This document shows, piece by piece, positions 57,207 through 64,000 of a stretch of DNA of 64,000 nt (positions are counted from its first letter, which is position 1; each line of letters begins with the position of its first letter). Under the pieces are notes generated by a model. It searched no databases, was not told where the DNA came from, and saw only the letters and a program-made list of their open reading frames with translations. The DNA comes from Megaleporinus macrocephalus (lineage: Eukaryota; Chordata; Actinopteri; Characiformes; Anostomidae), in NCBI GenBank assembly GCA_021613375.1, contig CM038726.1:8264349-8328348 (forward strand), read 5' to 3'. A program made the translations under genes and the position numbers.

Positions 57207-59979
57207 ACTTTACACTAATCTCACACACCACTCTCCGTTTTAGCGTCCAGAGCGGAAGAAGCAGCAGCTACTTTCACTTTTACACTCAGTCCAGTCGCTG
57301 TGTTTGAGCGTCAGTCTGGGTTGCCAGATTGGTTCGAGGATTTCCAGCACTATAACTTTTACATAGTAATTATAGAAGTTCAGTTTTATTCTCTGTTACA
57401 ATAACAGTTTTATTATTTCTCTTTCAGTAAATCTCAGTAAAATATCTCAGTAATAATAAAAGTGATGATGATTAAACAGAAAGAGAAAGAATATTAACTG
57501 TTATGAATAAATATTAACTGTTATGATATATTAACAAATGAAGATTAAACAGAAATACGTGTTGAAAATGATGTGGTTTATAAATACAGGCAGGTCAGAT
57601 TAGCACTTCTTTCTGTTCTGCTTTAACTGGGTATAGAATATTTAGTGATAAATGTCACACCAACAGCTGGAAATAGTTCATTTCTGTTTAAGTCCAGTAA
57701 AAATAAAATCATACTTTGTGGATCAGTTGAACAGTCAGTGATGGTCTGAGTCAAAATCTCAACATTATTATTAATACTAATATATACATACAAAAATAAA
57801 ATTAATAAATAGTTTAAAACATTAAGTCCCACATAGTCCACCAAGTTCTTAGTGTAATTGGGGTGAAAGACCCCAAGGAGAGGATTGTTCAGAGTTAACT
57901 GTGATGGTGGTCTCAGTCAGGATCAGTATCAGTGTCTGTAGTTTAAACTCTCAGCTTCGTTTATCTTCCAGCTCTGCTGATTCTGTCTGGATACGAGCAG
58001 CGCGTGTGTGCGGGTAACAGCGGCGCAGCGCGAGGAGCGTCTCTCAGAGAGAAAGTAATCAGAGTCTGTATGTAGAACCACTGTTTTGTTCTTTTACCCG
58101 GAGTCATTATGACAGGTGGTACAGTCCGCGAGACTGGGAGGGGGCGTGGTGTCTCATTGTGTCCAGCACTCAGAGCTGCTGACCTTTACTGATAGTTTAA
58201 CAACCAACACAGTGCTGATACTGAAACTTCAACCTGGATCAGAATGATGATTCAGAAAATCTATTAAAATAACCTTTATTATTATTATTATTATTATTAT
58301 TGCACTGTTTGTAATAATTCTATACCATTTTTGATATTTTGTGATATTTTATTTATATGTTAAATAATATTTTATAATAATTTACTTCAATCATTACTAT
58401 AATAATATTAATAATAACTATTATCCACAATATACATTTATAGAATGTTATTATTACTTCATTAGTTGAAGTAATTGGGGTATACAATTTGAATTTCTGT
58501 CCATTCTGAAAAAGTGAAAGAAGCTCTTAATCACTAAATTCTCACAATAAGTTTACATTTTTTGGGAAATGATGGAAACTTATGTTGGAGTTGAATTTCT
58601 GACGTGACCTGTGAGCTAGAGATGAAACCACAGTAAGAATTTTCCTGCTTCTGGTTTTTTACTGTTATTCATGAAGATATTTTCTTGTTGTAACTAATAT
58701 TAAATATTAATATCTAATAAAACTGTAATAATAAAAGCACTAGCTAGGTTAGCTGATTAGCTATTACAGTCAGTTCCTACTACACTTACTGTCTTCTCAG
58801 ACAACCAGACGTGAAGAAGCAGTTTTCAGTTTCATATTTAAACTACTGAGAGTTTATACCTGTAATATTTAAGTGTTTGTTTTTCTTATGAAACTATACT
58901 GACTGTAATTAACTGCTTCAATCAGATTATCAGATATAATCAAACAGTAAACTGTGTAAATTAGTCTTTACTATAAATGTTTTATCATAAAATCCTCCAA
59001 ATGTCTGTTTGTGAGCAGCTGCTCAAAATGCTTTACTGCTTTTAAATTAATTTATTATATTATTATATTTATTTAAATGATTAAATAAGAAAGTGTTTCT
59101 TAAATATGAGTTTGTTTTATAAACAGTGATATTTGATGATTATAATTGCTGGATTTTCAGTAAATATCTGTAAATAAATAATTGTTTTTGCTGGTGATGT
59201 TTATTTATTTGGATATAATTTTAATAACTGATCTTCAGTAAATATGAAAGGAGGAGGATGTTTCAGCTTTTCTCATCCCTCTCTAATCTCTCACTCTTCT
59301 ATCTTCCTGATCCTCCTCTCAGCCACGCGCTGTGAGTCTGATATGCAGTTATACGTATGTTTATGTGATGAAAGTACATGAAAAGTATGAGTTTAGAAGA
59401 TAAAGAGAAGATTAAAAATGTGGTATATACGTGACAGCAGAGGAAAAGCAGCTCAGCTCTGATATGATTCAGAATGTTAGTAGTTATTTAGTGACGCGCT
59501 GTAGTTTCTGTAAATCTACTTTCCTGAATCTGATCTGCAGGTTGTGTATTTGAGCTGCTACACTGGGTGTGTATGTGAGCTTGTCTGCAGTCACAGGAAA
59601 GCTGATGAGCTGAGAGTCGACAGTGTTCTTAACTGTAGCAGTTAAAAGCTGCAATATTAGCAGCAATGAATTGAAGATTTGATTCTCTAAACGTTTCTCT
59701 ACATTAAACACGTATCACTGCTGCTGCTGTTAGTCCACAAGGTGGCAGCAGAGTTCTAACAGTGTTTCTCCACTGATCTGAGATCTGATGCCACTCTGCT
59801 GTTTGATACTCAGGTCACTGATTTGGTGTTGAGGTATAACAGTGCAGGTGTTGTGGAGCTCTAGACTTCACTGTGTGCAGCTACACTTACAAGAGATCCA
59901 AAGCAGCTAATGAAAGTGCAGCACACGAGGGAGTTTCATCAATTATATGTAAGAATCTCCTAATATTAAATAAAGAGAA
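57207..59979. other. Gene-poor stretch, possible upstream region of the Ig/GIMAP gene
   Basis: A moderately GC-rich patch at 57985-58150 (AGCAGCGCGTGTGTGCGGG, GGGAGGGGGCGTGG) may be a promoter. An ATT microsatellite lies at 58278-58302. The rest is AT-rich and without recognised genes. Confidence 0.4.
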
Positions 59980-61619
59980 CACTCTAAAAAATAAAACAGT
60001 GATCTTCTCAATTTTTTGGTGAAACTTAAAAATACTGAGTAAATTTGAAAGCTGTGAAATCATTTATATATACGGTCTGAGTTTAGTAAAAGTAAGTAAA
60101 AAACATTAAGTACGAACAGTCACATTTAGCTCTACAGCATATAATATTAAGTAGAGATAAATAAAATCACTAGTCAAAACAATTAAAAAATTGAGTAGAT
60201 ATAATTGATGTGTGAGGTAAAAATGACTACAAAAATATGCTACATGTACTAAATGTTTTTATTTAATGCTACTCATACTGGACTTATCAAAATGTACTTA
60301 TTTTTTTAACTGTATTTACTCTTTCCACAAGGAGGATTTCACATTAATTTATCTAAAGAAATCAAGTGTAAATAAAGCAACTGTACACACATTAATGTTT
60401 TAAACATTTATTCCATCATCAATGTAACAAATGGCATTCAATTCAATCTGGTTTTGCAAATAGAATGTGTAAACAGGATAGTCAGGTGAATTGAACTTAG
60501 ATATAGATCTTAAATATAGATTAAATACACCAACAGCAACAGGTCATTCAATCAATTAAAAAAAAACATACAACAGCAAAAAGTGAACAGAGCTTGTTTG
60601 GGATTAATGATAGTCACAACTTTTACACAGTAATAAAACCATTACTGTAGAACTTTATACAACCTATCTAAACTACTTCTTGTCTTGAAACTTCATATAT
60701 ACAAAGATATGAGGACAAATGGCTCAACTGAACAGCATATGACTGAAACCAATGACTGTAGAAAACCTGGACAGTGCAACTTCTCTCAAAAGCAAAGCTG
60801 AAAAGTGACTACAGAATTTAAAGAGAATTCCGGTGTGAAGGTGGTGAAACTCTGAAACTCTGCACTGACCTGAGAGAGAGATCAGAAGAAGAAAACAATA
60901 GAGATAAAAAATATTTTCATTTCAATCTAGAAAAAACTGACATCCATATAACTTTGGATATGATATAAAACTATGAGATATGCGGGCTGCTGGCTAGTGA
61001 TGTGTCGGTCGTGAGCGAGCTCTTTGCGCCGACTCTTAAGTGAACGGTGGAAATCGGCTCCCGAATCTAACAGGCAGAAACGCTAAACTGCTGAGCTGAA
61101 CGAGTCGCTTCCTCTTGGTGTGTTAATCCAGCTGATCTCGGTTCAGAGCCGGAATGTCCAGTGTTCGTTTCTAGGCACAGCTCTCAGCATGAGCTTTAGT
61201 CTGATGGTGTCAGAGGACACCGCGCTGTTCACCGGGTGAAAATACCGGTGGTGGGTTGAGAGTCCGCGCGGCGTTAAGTCTAGTCTCTCCCGCGTACAGA
61301 TATATTTGAAAATGCAGTTAGTAGAAAATTATGATAGGCCTACTTATGATTTCAGCCAGTCAACTCCACTCTGATTGGTCGAGGCAACACGCCAAGCTTT
61401 TGGCGCGATTTGTTTTTTTCTTTACTGCGAAAGCAAATGGCTGCTCGGCTCTGCTCAGCCTACGTCACAAACAAAAACTACATTAAAACAAAAGTTGAAG
61501 GTAAGGTCGGTTAGGTCGGTTAATTTTTATGTTAATTTATGTATTTGTAGTTTTAGCTGTTTTAGCTTTTTGGTCTTAAACAATTTGAACCTGCGGTGGC
61601 ATTGCTTCTTTTCCCAGTC

Positions 61620-61653
<34 letters not shown>

Positions 61654-62769
61654 ATAGGTGAATTAAAAAGATACAAGAAAATGTCCTAAAATAAATAATT
61701 AATAATAAATTATGTTTAATCACAAATAATCTACATTCATAACAATATTAATAACAACAATGTTGATATTAGTCATAAGTTAAAAAATAAGTATTATAGC
61801 GGACCTATTATGCACGTCGTGTAAAAGTCCAGAATTGGTCTTGGACCGACTGACACAATATAGACATGACCTGCACGTCCATAAGACTTCTAATGTTTAG
61901 TGGGGAAGCTCCAGTCGGAGTAGGACCCCACACGACATTCACTGCTAGCATCCAGTCACTGTAGTTTGGTTACTTCACCACACTGAGACACGCTGAGGCT
62001 AAAGTTCCTAAACAACAGCATTTACTCTACTCTGCCTCTCCTCTCTTTTAAACTTGATCCTCACGCTTCTAGAGCTCTGTTATTTTCTCCAGACAAAGAA
62101 AAGAACCAATAAATAGACAAAGTCACGATGTTTCCACCAGCAGGACCTGCCAATTGTAGAAATTAGCTAGCTAAGCTAATGCTAGCTAACGTTACTGTAA
62201 AAGTTAGCTGTGACAGAAAATCACTAACAGTAAAAGTTATGTATGCACAAAGACAGAGTCTCTATTAAATTAAAACCAATAATAACTTTATAACTGTTAG
62301 CTGTCTACTTACCAAGATTGGCAGGTAGCCAAGGTGGCTCTCCTTCTCAGTACACACAGAGGCTTTTTGTTAAAGGCGTCCACATTGTGACTTTAACTTA
62401 ACTTACTTAAATATCTTAAATTGTTGTAGAAGAAAATGAAATATTGAGTGAAAATAAATAATAATTGTAGTAATTAAAACTGATCAGTTTAATTACTCCT
62501 ATCTCAGATATTTTATTTGGAATTTGCCAAAAATATTAAGCATGTTCTAAAAATCTAATTTTTTAGTTAACTTTGTTAGTTATTTTCTCGAAATAAACTT
62601 AACTAGTAGATGTAAATGTAGGACAAGATTAACTGTTGGAGGTTTAGGCATTTATTTTGATATGTCCAACTCAAAAAATCACTTAAATGATATTTAGAGA
62701 TTTTATTTGTGCTATTTAGCTTTTTATTATTGTGATATTTACAAAGCCACTGAATTATTTTTTAGAGTG
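59980..62769. mobile_element. Candidate DNA element with CACTCTAAAAAA ends
   Basis: CACTCTAAAAAATAAA at the left is mirrored by TTATTTTTTAGAGTG at the right, about 2.8 kb apart. The base after the right end (62770) begins the segment shared with 11527, where no such element is present. Target duplication was not found. It holds a hAT-like piece near 60990-61140 (AGTGATGTGTCGGTCGTGAG), a GC-rich piece to about 61310, and an AAAT microsatellite at 61621-61657. No transposase is recognised. Confidence 0.45.
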
Positions 62770-63460
62770 TATGTTTATCTGTGTAGTACAGAAGTCTGTG
62801 TGGACTAAACTCTACAGAAGTACAGAAACCGTATTACTCTGGATTTGTACTGTGAGTCTGATAACAGTGTGAGTTGCAGATCTTTATCTTCAAAGTTATT
62901 AATCAGCTGAATCTGTTTCTGATTCATATTCTGTGTTAGATTTTGGGGGACGTGAGTAATTAAACAGCAGCTTCACTGTAGTTACTACATGAAGAACACG
63001 TGACTGGAGCTCCTCCTTCATTTATCAAAAGTGAGCGTAACGGAATGTTGGTGGAACTCTGAGCTCTGATGTCATAATGGGCTAAAGGCTACATGTCGTG
63101 ATGTCATAAAGGTGAAGATGTGTCTAAATTCCGTGCGGCTGACGTTTCATCTCAGTCTGTGTTACGACAGTGAAGAATTCTGGCTCTGGTCCATAACACC
63201 AACTCGAACACAGACAGAGAAGGAAAGGAGGAGCGACTGAGCAAAGATGGAGAGCAGATTGAGAGGAGAAAGAAAGAGAAGTGGAGAATGGGAAAATGGA
63301 AGAAAGACAAGAAACCGAAAAGGAGAAGAACATGAATTAGCAGCGAAGGTGGAGGACGTGGGTAAGGATCTGGACCTGCAAGTGGGTCTCGAGTTCGACA
63401 GCCTGAGTGTTTCGGCTGAGTCACATCACTACTGTTATCACTCTTATCAACACTCCAGGT
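62770..63460. repeat. Distal copy of the 11.5-kb segment
   Basis: Nearly identical to 11527-11653 at its start, and again similar around 63363-63455. The 430-base interior absent from the proximal copy contains the candidate first exon at 63247. Confidence 0.8.
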
Positions 63461-63531
63461 ACGTCCGCAAGACGTCTATGAGACGCTCACCGTTACGACG
63501 TCCATCTGCTTTCCTGACGTTTCTCACCTGA
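63247..63531 (+). other. Open frame, possibly a first coding exon; function unknown
   Basis: ATG in good context (AAAGATGG) after purine-rich sequence, then a highly charged start (MESRLRGERKRSGEWENGRK). A potential donor, GTGG|GTAAGG, occurs at 63361/63362, after which similarity to the 11.6-kb copy resumes. I do not recognise the product, and it may be non-coding. Confidence 0.25.
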
Positions 63532-64000
63532 TGCTTTTGAGCGATCTTTACGATGTTTAGGTGATGTTCACAGATTCATCATTTAAGCGTCTGTGGTAGC
63601 TTGTTTGTTCATTACCCCGACGTCGTTGAGAGCTCATTACCTGATGGCCAAGCAACGTTCCTCCGCTTCCCAAACTATGTACCTGAATAGGAACCTGTTG
63701 CTTCTGAGCTCTTTCCCACCTTTCAACGCACCTCATTTGGAATTAGTTTTCCGTTCTCTGAGGCTGTAGGTACCCACATAGCAAAAAGTATTCGGCCTAG
63801 CTATGGACAGGACCTACCATAATATTTGGACCGTTTCTGTAAAACGGATCTGGGCAGGTGTCTAGATGCACAACCTGCCAACAATATTTTCCCTACTACA
63901 ATTTATATATGAATACAAGACCTTCCAAATAGATTAAAATTAAAAACATAAGCACATACAAAATAAATAATTCACAAATGACAACATTTAACATTTTTAT
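63532..64000. other. End of window, nothing identified
   Basis: No gene or repeat is recognised. Confidence 0.4.

Overview
The window looks like a teleost fish chromosome. It has spliced genes with GT/AG introns, RNase A, GIMAP and butyrophilin-like families, and many fish-type mobile elements (Tc1/mariner, hAT-like, an RTE-like LINE with endonuclease and reverse transcriptase, an L2-like tail). One repeat at about 8.1-8.4 kb resembles one I associate with characins and catfishes, so an ostariophysan is my guess. That point is recollection, not something the sequence proves.

Layout. 0-6.4 kb: an intact, small, secreted RNase A-family gene (coding 4593-5009, + strand) with a TATA-led 5' noncoding exon, flanked by a dead Tc1 transposase and an L2 tail. 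6.4-12.6 kb: no gene seen; repeats including a 951-bp hAT-like element with an 8-bp target duplication. 12.7-16.0 kb: a broken copy, on the minus strand, of a multi-copy transposon-like fish gene. 16.9-17.4 kb: a 30-bp minisatellite.

17.7-57.1 kb, minus strand, is the main item. An Ig V-set exon (56.1 kb), four micro-exons (11, 16, 11 and 16 bp), a 17-bp and a 61-bp exon, three long coiled-coil exons, three 69-bp exons and a terminal AIG1/GIMAP GTPase exon (19.3-18.0 kb) all have usable splice sites. They join in one reading frame from an ATG at 56312 to a stop at 17977: 3702 nt, 1233 codons plus stop. The predicted Ig, coiled-coil, GIMAP protein is an architecture I do not recognise. No signal peptide or membrane segment is visible.

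The introns of this gene are large because of insertions and tandem arrays: a hAT-like element with a foldback element inside it (23.3-26.5 kb), a 2971-bp transposon holding a LINE (27.0-30.0 kb), a 15-bp satellite (32.4-33.5 kb), two 11-bp minisatellite arrays inside a duplicated 4-4.6 kb block (35.3-39.9 and 50.9-54.9 kb), and a roughly 10.4-kb insertion between TG repeats (40.3-50.8 kb). That insertion carries a SET-domain (KMT5A-like) gene on the plus strand, itself invaded by an RTE-like LINE and two Tc1 remnants. Paralogous empty sites inside the window support several of these insertions.

57.2-64 kb: a possible 5' noncoding exon, gene-poor sequence, a 2.8-kb candidate DNA element (59.98-62.77 kb) and a segment duplicated from 11.5-11.8 kb with a weak candidate first exon. 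I saw no tRNA, rRNA or CRISPR.
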